Part shown: piece after piece, positions 36,178 to 44,643 of the stretch
Numbering within the stretch: position 1 is the stretch's first letter
Layout: the number at the start of each line of letters is the position of its first letter
NCBI RefSeq assembly: GCF_032248455.1
Contig: NZ_JAVTTP010000001.1
Span: forward strand, 4,066,001-4,130,000
Reading direction: 5' to 3'
Length of the DNA: 64,000 nt
Source: Pricia mediterranea
GTDB taxonomy: Bacteria > Bacteroidota > Bacteroidia > Flavobacteriales > Flavobacteriaceae
The notes under the pieces: model-generated
Told to the model about the DNA's origin: nothing
What the model saw: the letters and a program-made list of their open reading frames with translations, nothing else
Database searches by the model: none
Made by a program: the position numbers and the translations under genes

Positions 36178-37710
36178 ATGAAAAATAGCATGACCAAATA
36201 CACAGCTTTTGCCGTCTTAATCTTATTTTTTTCCTGTGACAAAAATTTTGAGGAGATCAATACGAACGAGGTCGATCCGACGAGTGCAAGTGTCGACCCT
36301 GTATTCCTTTTGAACAATGCCATTATCAACACCTCAACTTCAGGTACCCAACTCAACTTTGATCTGGGTATCGTACAACAGGTTATCTCTCCTAATTCGG
36401 GGGTCCTTACCGGTGCAAACTACAATCAGGAAAATCGTGAATTTTCTCAAGGACACTGGACCAAGTTGTACCAGAATGTGATAAAGAATACAGGGGATAT
36501 CACTGCCCAGTTACTGGCAGACGATGCCCCTAACCGACCAAACCTCTTGAACATGACGCGGCTCGTAGAGGCTTTGGCCTTTATGATTCTTACCGACGAG
36601 CATGGCGATGTGCCCTATTTCGAGGCCGGCAAAGGTCTATCAGATCAGATAGTGTTGCCTGCTTACACACCTCAAGAGGAAATTTACAAAGATTTAATTA
36701 ATGTGGTTAAGAACGCAACTGCTGATTTGAGCAACAGCGCGCCCCCCGAAAACGGGGAAGTGATGTATTCAGGGGATATCAATAAATGGAAGCGTTTCGG
36801 CAATTCCCTATTGTTGCGTATTGGTATGCGGCTCACAGAAGTTGATCTGGCATTGGCCGAGCAAACGGTAAAGGAGGCATTTGCGGGCGGGGTAATGCTT
36901 TCGAATGACGATAATTACGTAATACGCCATGACAGCAATTACACTAATAACGCAGGGTCGACCTTAAATGCAACGGAGGCCAATAATTATTATATGGTAG
37001 ATTCTTTCGTTGATTTTTTAAAGGATTCAGGAGACCCTAGATTACAATCCATTGCGATACGATATATTGGTGCCAAGTCTGGACCGGAGCAGACCCAGGA
37101 AATCGGATCGACCGACCCCGATGACCAGATCGGTATGCCTATGGGCTATGACAATTCGACGATAGTCGGCGTTGCGGCGGATATGAACCTGGCCAGTTTT
37201 TATGCCTTTACCCAAGTGGACCGTTACCGTTTTATCAAACAAACGGCACCTATGTTCATGGTGACACATAGTCAAACGCAATTGTTATTGGCCGAGGCGG
37301 CAGTCCGGGGCTGGGTATCGGGAGACCCTGCGGATTATTACGCGGCCGGAGTCCGTGCCCACATGGAGCAGATGGCTGCTTACGATCCCGATTCCGCTAT
37401 TCCTACGGCGGATATCGATGCTTACCTGGCTGCGAATCCCTTTGATGCAAGCAATGCTTTGGAACAGATCAATGATCAATATTGGGTTTCGTCGTTTATG
37501 AACGGCCCCGAGGCGTTTGCCAATTTCAGAAGGTCAGGTTTCCCTGCATTAACACCAAATCCGTATCCCGCACAGGATATTACCGGAGATTTCATCAATA
37601 GAATAACGTATCCTACCGATGAAATTGCGACCAATAATGAAAATCTAAGTGCAGCAGTGGCTCGAATGGGTCCTGATAATCTCGACACCAAGGTTTGGTG
37701 GGACAAATAA
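36178..37710 (+). CDS. SusD/RagB-family nutrient-binding lipoprotein
   Basis: A 510-residue surface lipoprotein (lipobox LFFSC) of the SusD-like group 2 type, which forms the lid over SusC and binds ligand. Visible features are INTNEVDPT near the N terminus, FMILTDEHGDVPYFEAGKG in the helical TPR-like scaffold, and QLLLAEAAVRGW. It is 11 bases downstream of susC. Group 2 members are often linked to ligands other than starch-like glycans. No glycoside hydrolase follows, which sets this locus apart from usual polysaccharide loci. Confidence 0.92.
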   Translation: MKNSMTKYTAFAVLILFFSCDKNFEEINTNEVDPTSASVDPVFLLNNAIINTSTSGTQLNFDLGIVQQVISPNSGVLTGANYNQENREFSQGHWTKLYQNVIKNTGDITAQLLADDAPNRPNLLNMTRLVEALAFMILTDEHGDVPYFEAGKGLSDQIVLPAYTPQEEIYKDLINVVKNATADLSNSAPPENGEVMYSGDINKWKRFGNSLLLRIGMRLTEVDLALAEQTVKEAFAGGVMLSNDDNYVIRHDSNYTNNAGSTLNATEANNYYMVDSFVDFLKDSGDPRLQSIAIRYIGAKSGPEQTQEIGSTDPDDQIGMPMGYDNSTIVGVAADMNLASFYAFTQVDRYRFIKQTAPMFMVTHSQTQLLLAEAAVRGWVSGDPADYYAAGVRAHMEQMAAYDPDSAIPTADIDAYLAANPFDASNALEQINDQYWVSSFMNGPEAFANFRRSGFPALTPNPYPAQDITGDFINRITYPTDEIATNNENLSAAVARMGPDNLDTKVWWDK

Positions 37711-37765
37711 AATTAATACGTGTTATTTATAGATAGTAACTAATAGATTATACAAAACAACATCC

Positions 37766-39241
37766 ATGAAAAACAACCTAAAACATATCATTGACAAACA
37801 TAAGGCGGAAGAACAAGCGAATACCGCCTCCCGCCAAGCCGAAATCGACAGTCCGAACACCGGCGAAGCTCGTCGCAATTTTTTGAAAATGACCGCTTTG
37901 GGAGGCATAGGGTTATCGGGCTTTATGGGCTATTCCCTAGAGGACACCCTTGCGGAAACGACCTCGAAAATCAATCGCGCCTCTGCGCCTTCCGATTTAA
38001 AGATAACCGATATGCGTATCGCGGAGATAGGGGGCGATGTGGTTTTCCGAACCCCCATTGTCCGTATCTATACCAATCAAGGTATCGTAGGCCATGGTGA
38101 TGTTCGCGATGGTGCGGCCAAGGAGTACGCACTTTTTTTAAAAAGCAGGCTGTTGGGAGAAAACCCCTGTAATGTAGAACGTCTTTTCGGCATCATCAAA
38201 CAGTTCGGCTACCATGGCCGACAGGGTGGGGGCGTATCGGGCGTGGAAATGGCACTTTGGGATTTGGCCGGAAAAGCCTACAATGTCCCTGTTTACCAAA
38301 TGCTGGGCGGAAAATACCGCGACAAGGTACGGGTGTATTGCGATACTACGATTTCTAAAGACCCCGCGGAATATGCGGACCGTATGCAGGCACGGATCGA
38401 TCAAGGCTATACCGCCTTGAAAATGGACATCGGTATCAATTTAATAGAGGATATACCCGGAACGCTTATCAACGCTCCCAAGGCGAAATACAATCCCTAC
38501 CAACATCAATCCACCCAATACAATATGACCAAGCACCCGTTCACACGGGTACAGATTACCGATAAAGGGATTGATAAATTGATGGAGTTTTTGGATGTCA
38601 TGCGCTCAAAGATTGGATACGATATTCCGATGGGCACCGACCACTGGGGGCATTTCGGCGTCAACGAGGCCATAAAGATAGCCAAGGCCGTCGAACCCTA
38701 CAGTCTGGCCTATATCGAGGATATTATTCCATGGCAGTATACCGATCAGCTACGCGAACTTACCCTGGCGTCTACCACCCCGATACAGACCGGGGAGGAT
38801 ATTTATAGATTGGAAGGCGGTTTCGAGGAATTGATCGAGAAAAGGGCCGTTGATATCGTTCACCCCGATCCCAATACGTCGGGCGGAATATTGGAAACCA
38901 AACGGATCGGTGATTATGCCTCCAAACACGGCATTGGCTTTATGCACCACCATGCGGCCGGTCCGGTTTCTTTCCTAGGCTGTGTACATAGTGCCGCCGC
39001 TACGGAAAATTTTATGTGGCTAGAGCACCATGCGGTAGATAAAAAGGATTGGGAGAATTTGGTTACCGGTTTCGATGGACCTATAGTAAAGGATGGTTAT
39101 GTGACCGTTCCCGAAAAACCGGGTATCGGTGTCGAGCTCAACGAAGAAATGGTCAAAAAATATTTGGTGGAGGGAGAAGAACTATTTGCACCTACTCCCG
39201 AATGGGACGAAATACGGGCGTGGGACCGATTGTGGAGTTGA
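37766..39241 (+). CDS. Tat-exported enolase-superfamily sugar-acid dehydratase A
   Basis: A 491-residue mandelate racemase/muconate lactonizing enzyme-type protein. A Tat-like signal (ARRNFLKM, R36-R37, then hydrophobic 42-57) follows a long 35-residue hydrophilic lead. Metal ligands are D292, E318 and E344, spaced 26 and 26 as in galactonate dehydratase. K219-x-D221 lies on the second barrel strand, and His394-396 (HHHAAGP) supplies the general acid/base region. An insert at about 225-262 may cap the active site. It should convert an aldonate to a 2-keto-3-deoxyaldonate. Paralogous to dehydratase B at 44644. Exact substrate unknown. Confidence 0.85.
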   Translation: MKNNLKHIIDKHKAEEQANTASRQAEIDSPNTGEARRNFLKMTALGGIGLSGFMGYSLEDTLAETTSKINRASAPSDLKITDMRIAEIGGDVVFRTPIVRIYTNQGIVGHGDVRDGAAKEYALFLKSRLLGENPCNVERLFGIIKQFGYHGRQGGGVSGVEMALWDLAGKAYNVPVYQMLGGKYRDKVRVYCDTTISKDPAEYADRMQARIDQGYTALKMDIGINLIEDIPGTLINAPKAKYNPYQHQSTQYNMTKHPFTRVQITDKGIDKLMEFLDVMRSKIGYDIPMGTDHWGHFGVNEAIKIAKAVEPYSLAYIEDIIPWQYTDQLRELTLASTTPIQTGEDIYRLEGGFEELIEKRAVDIVHPDPNTSGGILETKRIGDYASKHGIGFMHHHAAGPVSFLGCVHSAAATENFMWLEHHAVDKKDWENLVTGFDGPIVKDGYVTVPEKPGIGVELNEEMVKKYLVEGEELFAPTPEWDEIRAWDRLWS

Positions 39242-39396
39242 AATACCCCGAATATTCTACCACTATTTTAAATGATTTTATAATAGTTGTTTGAGTTAGT
39301 TAATTTGATAGTCGAATGTCCCGAACCAACGTTTGGGGCCTTTCGGCTATTTTGCCGGACAATCGCAAATTAGTATAATCGTTTATCCTCTATAAC

Positions 39397-40365
39397 ATGA
39401 AAAAAATTTCGATCAAGAACCAATTTATGAACAAGAATCTCCAAATAGTTTTAACTACATTGTTTGCCTTGGCCTGCTTTTCGCTTTCTGCCCAAGTCGC
39501 CGCAAGCCCCGATTACATAAAGCAGCTGACTTCCGATTGGCAGGGCGAACGTTTTGATGACGGGCGGCCCCATGTTCCCGATGCCTTATTGCAGCGTTTA
39601 AAAAAAATACAGATGGAAGAAGCTTGGGGCTATCTGCGAGGTAAAGGCTACAACAATCAATACGATGGGGATTGGGAGATACTCCATCCCAATAAGGTGA
39701 TGACGGGTAGGGCCTTGACCGCCCAATACATGCCCTTGCGCAAAGATTACAAGCAAATGGTCAAAATGAAGGGCGCCGATGAAAACCGGGATACCATTGG
39801 AGGAAGCAATTCCTGGCCCATAGAAATTTTACGTCCGGGAGATGTCTATGTGGCCGATGGATATGGCCGGGTGATAGACGGTACCTTGATAGGATCCAAT
39901 CTGGGAACGGCCATTTACAACAATTCCAAAAACGGGGTAATCTTCGATGGCGGCGTTCGCGATGTGGCCGGTCTGATGACCATAGAAGGTTTCAACGGAT
40001 GGTGGCGCGGACAGGATCCATCCTATTTGCAGGAAGAAATGCTGACCAGTATCAACACGCCGATACGCATAGGCAGGGCTACCGTATTACCGGGCGATGC
40101 CGTACTGGCGAATAGCTATGGGGTAGTTTTTATTCCTTCCCATTTGGTGGCCGACCTGGTGTTGTCCTCCGAAATAGTGGCCCTTCGCGACATATTTGGG
40201 TTTCAGCGGCTTCGGGAAAACACCTATACCCCGGGACAGATCGATACGAAATGGACCGACGAGATCAAGGCCGATTTCGCGGATTGGCTCAAAAAGTATC
40301 CCGACGAAAAATTGCCCATGACCCGTAAAGATTTGAACGACCACCTAAGTGCCGATCGCAATTAA
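39397..40365 (+). CDS. Exported RraA-like (HMG-aldolase family) protein A
   Basis: A 322-residue protein with a Sec signal peptide (hydrophobic about 16-31, cut near SAQ). The start may be Met1 or Met11. The RraA-like fold covers about 90-275: PGDVYVADG, GSNLGTA (166-172) and GGVRD with R188-D189, the arginine-aspartate pair used by 4-hydroxy-4-methyl-2-oxoglutarate aldolases to bind oxo-acid and metal. It is twice the size of E. coli RraA. Family chemistry is retro-aldol cleavage of 4-hydroxy-2-oxo acids or oxaloacetate decarboxylation, so a 2-keto-3-deoxy acid is a plausible substrate. Followed 29 bases later by the BASS gene. Confidence 0.82.
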   Translation: MKKISIKNQFMNKNLQIVLTTLFALACFSLSAQVAASPDYIKQLTSDWQGERFDDGRPHVPDALLQRLKKIQMEEAWGYLRGKGYNNQYDGDWEILHPNKVMTGRALTAQYMPLRKDYKQMVKMKGADENRDTIGGSNSWPIEILRPGDVYVADGYGRVIDGTLIGSNLGTAIYNNSKNGVIFDGGVRDVAGLMTIEGFNGWWRGQDPSYLQEEMLTSINTPIRIGRATVLPGDAVLANSYGVVFIPSHLVADLVLSSEIVALRDIFGFQRLRENTYTPGQIDTKWTDEIKADFADWLKKYPDEKLPMTRKDLNDHLSADRN

Positions 40366-40394
40366 CGTAAAGGCCATCCTAAAAGACACGTTCT

Positions 40395-41495
40395 TTGAAA
40401 AAAATCAACCTATATTCTATTTCCCTGGCCATTGCCGTTCTGCTTTTATTGGTTATTACCGTAATGCTGTTCATGGGGAACATCGCTCGCACCGGGGTCC
40501 TGTTCCTTCTCTTTTTTATCGCCTTGGCCATTGGTTTCAGCGGTTATAAAACCCTTAACAGCCTTGTTTTTACCACCATGATTTTTGCCGGGGTGGCGGC
40601 TGCCTTGTTTTATCCCGACCTTTTTACCTATGTCGGGGATTTTAAACTTACGGCATTGATAATCCCCCTTATCCAGATTATCATGTTCGGCATGGGCACT
40701 CAAATGGGCCTCAAAGATTTCGCCGCGGTATTCAAGATACCTAGGGGAGTTTTCATTGGCGTGGCCGCCCAGCTGTTGATTATGCCCCTTGTCGGTTTTA
40801 CCTTGGCCAAGACCAGTAATTTTCCGCCCGAGATCGCAGCGGGCATCGTATTGATCGGATGTTCACCCAGTGGGGTCGCCTCGAACGTGATGGCCTATTT
40901 GGCCAATGCCAATTTGGCCCTCTCGATAACCATTACTTCCATAGCTACTTTATTGGCCCCTTTCCTGACCCCGTTGTTGATGAAACTTTTGGCCGGTGAA
41001 TTCGTGGAGATCAATGTGTTGGATATGATGTGGAGCATTACCAAAATGATTATTATTCCCATCGGGGCGGGCTTACTTTTTAACCGGTTTTTCAAGACCA
41101 AATGGCTGGATAAGGCCATGCCCGTGGTATCCATGCTCGCCATTGGCATCATAATTACCATCATTACCGCTGCCGGAAGGGACAGTCTTCTGGATATCGG
41201 GGGAATATTAATGCTTCTTGTATTGATACATAACCTCTTTGGATATACTTTGGGCTACTGGTTCGCCCGGCTCTTCAAAATGCCGGAACAAGATGCCCGA
41301 ACCATCGCCTTGGAGGTCGGGATGCAAAACGGGGGACTTGCGTCCGGAATTGCAAACTCGCTAGGGAAAATCGCCACCATGGGACTGGCACCGGCCGTTT
41401 TCGGTCCGTTGATGAACATTACGGGTTCTATTTTGGCCTCATATTGGCACAAAAGACCACCCAAAGCAGCTAAAGATGCAATTTTGGTGAAATAA
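40395..41495 (+). CDS. BASS-family (bile acid:sodium symporter type) transporter
   Basis: A 366-residue inner-membrane protein with about ten helices. The sodium-site signatures of the family are present: GCSPSGVASNVMAYLA and ALEVGMQNGGLA. The start is a TTG at 40395, 29 bases after the RraA-like gene, suggesting co-transcription. Family members carry bile acids, pyruvate and other organic anions with Na+. Set between an exported RraA-like gene and KDG kinase, it most likely imports a 2-keto acid such as KDG or pyruvate. This substrate is inference. Confidence 0.85.
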   Translation: MKKINLYSISLAIAVLLLLVITVMLFMGNIARTGVLFLLFFIALAIGFSGYKTLNSLVFTTMIFAGVAAALFYPDLFTYVGDFKLTALIIPLIQIIMFGMGTQMGLKDFAAVFKIPRGVFIGVAAQLLIMPLVGFTLAKTSNFPPEIAAGIVLIGCSPSGVASNVMAYLANANLALSITITSIATLLAPFLTPLLMKLLAGEFVEINVLDMMWSITKMIIIPIGAGLLFNRFFKTKWLDKAMPVVSMLAIGIIITIITAAGRDSLLDIGGILMLLVLIHNLFGYTLGYWFARLFKMPEQDARTIALEVGMQNGGLASGIANSLGKIATMGLAPAVFGPLMNITGSILASYWHKRPPKAAKDAILVK

Positions 41496-41592
41496 GAACA
41501 TTAAGGTCTTTTAGATATTCTGGTTCTACCGTGGATGTCGATTTGTTTTGTTCCCTTAACCATCTGTTACTTTCTCAAGCATGTTAAAATTG

Positions 41593-41600
41593 TATTTTTG
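41593..41600 (+). promoter_or_regulatory. Candidate -7 motif upstream of the KDG kinase gene
   Basis: TATTTTTG matches TAnnTTTG, 77 bases before the ATG at 41678, in a 182-base gap between the BASS and kinase genes. No -33 TTG at a normal spacing. Confidence 0.35.
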
Positions 41601-41677
41601 ACGATAATCTAAGAACGCTTATATTCGTAAAACGCGAAAGAGGTTCGCAAACGAAACGCATAATTAATTGATTGCAA

Positions 41678-42718
41678 ATGAAAAAAGTAGTGACTTTCGG
41701 GGAAATCATGTTACGGTTGTCCCCCCCAGGATTTCTAAGATTTTCCCAAACCAATAGCTTTGATGTTGTTTATGGCGGAGGAGAGAGCAATGTGGCGGTT
41801 TCACTAGCAAATTATGGGGTGCCGGTGGATTTTGTGACCCGGTTGCCCAAGAACGATATCGGGGAATGTGCCCTTATGGAAATGCGCAAAAGGGGCGTGG
41901 GTACCGACAAGATTGTATATGGTGGAGACCGTTTGGGTATCTACTTTTTGGAAACAGGAGCAGTAAGTAGGGGCAGCAAGGTGGTGTACGACCGAGCGCA
42001 TTCCGCCATTGCCGAGATAGAAAAGGGAATGATCGATTGGGATGCCGTGTTCGAGGGAGTGGAATGGTTTCATTGGACGGGAATTACACCCGCCATTTCC
42101 CAAGGGGCCGCCGATGTGTGTTTGGAAGCCGTAAAGACGGCCAAGGAAAAGGGGGTGACCGTTTCGACGGATCTGAACTATCGGGCCAAGCTTTGGAAGT
42201 ACGGTGTTGAACCCGAGGAAATTATGACGGAACTGACTTCCTATTGCGATATCATCCTAGGGAACGAGGAAGACGCGGAAAAGCATTTCGGTATCAAACC
42301 TGAAGGGCTTGATATTACCACTCAGGGCGAGCATGTAAAAGCGGAAGCCTTTCTGTCGGTCTGCCAGCAGATGATGGAGAAGTTCCCCAATGCCAAGAAA
42401 GTGATTACCACCTTAAGAGGGTCGATTTCCGCCTCCCATAACACCTGGGCGGGCGTTCTTTATGATGGAAAAACCATGTTTCAATCCCCCGAGTACCAAA
42501 TCACCCATATCGTTGATAGGGTAGGGGGTGGCGACTCGTTCATGGGCGGTTTGATATACGGATTGTTGAAATATCCCGAAGACGACCAGAATGCACTTAA
42601 TTTCGCCGTTGCCGCATCTTGCCTGAAACATACAATTATGGGAGATGCTAACCTATCGACCGTCGCGGAAGTAGAAAAGCTGATGGGCGGGGATGCCTCG
42701 GGACGCGTCGCACGTTGA
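41678..42718 (+). CDS. kdgK: 2-keto-3-deoxygluconate kinase (PfkB family)
   Basis: A 346-residue sugar kinase that phosphorylates KDG to KDPG in the cytoplasm. PfkB features are the N-terminal TFGEIMLRLSPPG and GGGESNVAVSLA (substrate lid) and the C-terminal DRVGGGDSFMGG, whose Asp is the catalytic base. A TTG two codons upstream (41672) is possible, but ATG at 41678 fits the family start. A REP-like palindrome separates it from kdgA. It would take KDG from UxuA, UxaA and possibly the exported dehydratases. Confidence 0.92.
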   Translation: MKKVVTFGEIMLRLSPPGFLRFSQTNSFDVVYGGGESNVAVSLANYGVPVDFVTRLPKNDIGECALMEMRKRGVGTDKIVYGGDRLGIYFLETGAVSRGSKVVYDRAHSAIAEIEKGMIDWDAVFEGVEWFHWTGITPAISQGAADVCLEAVKTAKEKGVTVSTDLNYRAKLWKYGVEPEEIMTELTSYCDIILGNEEDAEKHFGIKPEGLDITTQGEHVKAEAFLSVCQQMMEKFPNAKKVITTLRGSISASHNTWAGVLYDGKTMFQSPEYQITHIVDRVGGGDSFMGGLIYGLLKYPEDDQNALNFAVAASCLKHTIMGDANLSTVAEVEKLMGGDASGRVAR

Positions 42719-42729
42719 TAAAAACTAAA

Positions 42730-42796
42730 ATTGCGAGCGTAGCAATCTGTTTAACCTTGTAGTGGGTTCAACAGATTGCTACGCTTTGCTCGCAAT
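42730..42796. repeat. REP-like imperfect palindrome between kdgK and kdgA
   Basis: Left arm 42730-42751 (ATTGCGAGC + GTAGCAATCTGTT) pairs with 42770-42796, which carries five extra bases within the arm. The word with GCGAGC and GCAATCT resembles a dispersed intergenic palindrome seen in many bacterial genomes. It would form a strong stem in the mRNA, ending 19 bases before the kdgA start codon. Confidence 0.7.
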
Positions 42797-42815
42797 AATT
42801 CTTAAAAATAACCGT

Positions 42816-43484
42816 ATGGCTCAATATAGCAGAATAGAAGTAATCAAAGTAATGGAGGAAACCGGCATGGTGCCGCTGTTTTACCATCCTGATGTCGAGT
42901 TGGGGAAAAAAGTCCTGAAGGCTTGTTACGATGGCGGGTCCCGCTTGTTGGAGTTTACCGCACGGGGTGACTTTGCCTTTGAGGTTTTTCATGAGCTCAA
43001 TAAGTACGCTGTTAAGGAACTGGCGGGCATGGTAATGGGAGTCGGTTCCATTACCGATGCGGCGGCCGCCAGCATGTTTATGCAAATGGGAGCTAATTTT
43101 ATCGTCACTCCTACCTTCCGTGAAGATATCGCCATCGTCTGTAACCGACGAAAGGTGCTTTGGTCCCCTGGCTGTGGCACCCTGACGGAAATCAACCGGG
43201 CAGAGGAACTGGGTTGCGAAATCGTAAAATTGTTTCCGGGTGCCACCTACGGCCCCGGATTCGTAAAGGCCATCAAAGGGCCCCAACCGTGGACGAGTAT
43301 AATGCCCACCGGGGGCGTAAGCACGGATGAGGATAACCTTAAAGGCTGGTTCGACGCCGGAGTCACCTGTGTGGGGATGGGGTCGCAAATGATCAGCAAG
43401 GATATTTTGGCCGATAAAGACTTCGCCGGACTCGAAAAAAGGATAAAGGATACCCTGGTCCTCATTAAACGGTTGAGAAGTTAA
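42816..43484 (+). CDS. kdgA: KDPG/KHG aldolase (bifunctional 4-hydroxy-2-oxoglutarate aldolase type)
   Basis: A 222-residue class I aldolase that splits KDPG to pyruvate and glyceraldehyde 3-phosphate. Key parts are LLEFTARG (general-base Glu), VTPTF, and the Schiff-base lysine in IVKLFPGAT, with MPTGGVSTDEDNL closing the phosphate site. The frame opens upstream at 42762, but that stretch runs through the palindrome, so I start at ATG 42816. It completes the phosphorylative route after KdgK. Confidence 0.93.
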   Translation: MAQYSRIEVIKVMEETGMVPLFYHPDVELGKKVLKACYDGGSRLLEFTARGDFAFEVFHELNKYAVKELAGMVMGVGSITDAAAASMFMQMGANFIVTPTFREDIAIVCNRRKVLWSPGCGTLTEINRAEELGCEIVKLFPGATYGPGFVKAIKGPQPWTSIMPTGGVSTDEDNLKGWFDAGVTCVGMGSQMISKDILADKDFAGLEKRIKDTLVLIKRLRS

Positions 43485-43640
43485 CATGGGGTGAAACCGG
43501 TCACGAGCAAAGAATTATTAGGGTATCGCATTTGGGATACGTACTACCTTTGAGACCGTCTTTTATTTTTTGTAGTATACTATGAATTTGTCCTCCTATG
43601 GTCTTCAATAGATACTAAGATAACCAATAGAGCCAAAGAA

Positions 43641-44606
43641 ATGAAAACCCGATTCATGCCATCCGCACTTCAATTATCTTTTTCGGTTGTATGCCTATGT
43701 TTCGTTGCTTCATTGACGGCCCAGCAGATATCCAAGGAAGAACTTATTTTTCTCACCCCGGAGTGGAAAGGCGAGCGTTTCGAAGACGGCCGCCCCAAGG
43801 TGTCCAACGACATTCTCGAACGTATGAACGGAGTCACCTTAGAAGAGGCCTGGGCGGTCTTAAAGGGGGAGAATTTTAAACATCAGTACGCGGAGAATTG
43901 GGAGACCATTAACCCTGACAGTGTTCTGGTCGGCCGGGCCGTGACCGCGGTTTTCGTTCCGGGAAGACCCGATATCCATAGGGTTATCGATGAACGCGGG
44001 CACAATGAGGATGGACGGGTGAAATCGCAGAATGCATGGACCATCGATCTGCTGATCAAAGGCGATGTGTACGTAGTAAATCAGTTCGGGGCCCATCTTG
44101 ACGGCCCCACCATAGGCGACAATCTCGCCAATTCCATTTTTGCAAAAACAGGGAACGGTATCGTTTACGACGGGGCGGTACGCGACATCGACGGTCTTAA
44201 GGAAATCGGTGGCTTTACCTCCTTTTTCCGAAGCTACCATCCGTCACACCATCTCAACAATCCAGAGGGCGCATTGAATACCACCTTAATCGGGATCAAC
44301 ACCCCCACCCGTATCGGAATGGCCACGGTTATGCCGGGCGATGTAGTCCTCGGGCGCGACGGGGGCGTCATATTCATACCGCCGCACTTAGCGGAAAAAG
44401 TGGTCAAGACTTCGGAAGTTGTTAGACTTCGCGATATGTTCGGCCATCAGCGTCTGCGCGAACAAAAATACACCGCTGGTCAAATCGATACGCGCTGGTC
44501 TGATGCAATAGAAAAAGATTTTTCCCAATGGCTCAATGATAATATCGATGATCTTCCCGTATCAAAGGAAGAAATTAAGGAACTATTGAAAACTAGAACC
44601 TGGTAG
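43641..44606 (+). CDS. Exported RraA-like (HMG-aldolase family) protein B
   Basis: A 321-residue paralogue of protein A, with a Sec signal peptide (hydrophobic about 11-27, cut near TAQ). The RraA core retains GDVYVVNQFG, TIGDNLA (157-163) and GAVRD with R181-D182. It shares with A long similar stretches, such as GERFEDGRP (44-52) and QRLREQKYTAGQIDT (270-284), so the two arose by duplication. It is followed 37 bases later by dehydratase B, giving the reverse order of the A pair. Likely periplasmic, with retro-aldol or decarboxylase chemistry by family. Substrate unknown. Confidence 0.82.
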   Translation: MKTRFMPSALQLSFSVVCLCFVASLTAQQISKEELIFLTPEWKGERFEDGRPKVSNDILERMNGVTLEEAWAVLKGENFKHQYAENWETINPDSVLVGRAVTAVFVPGRPDIHRVIDERGHNEDGRVKSQNAWTIDLLIKGDVYVVNQFGAHLDGPTIGDNLANSIFAKTGNGIVYDGAVRDIDGLKEIGGFTSFFRSYHPSHHLNNPEGALNTTLIGINTPTRIGMATVMPGDVVLGRDGGVIFIPPHLAEKVVKTSEVVRLRDMFGHQRLREQKYTAGQIDTRWSDAIEKDFSQWLNDNIDDLPVSKEEIKELLKTRTW

Positions 44607-44643
44607 GAGGGGAGGGATAAAGAAACCTGAAAACAATACGATA

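Noticed and set aside
42768-43487. 239-residue open frame antisense to the KDPG aldolase gene
   Set aside because: It mirrors a well-identified gene and runs through the palindrome, with no recognisable domain.
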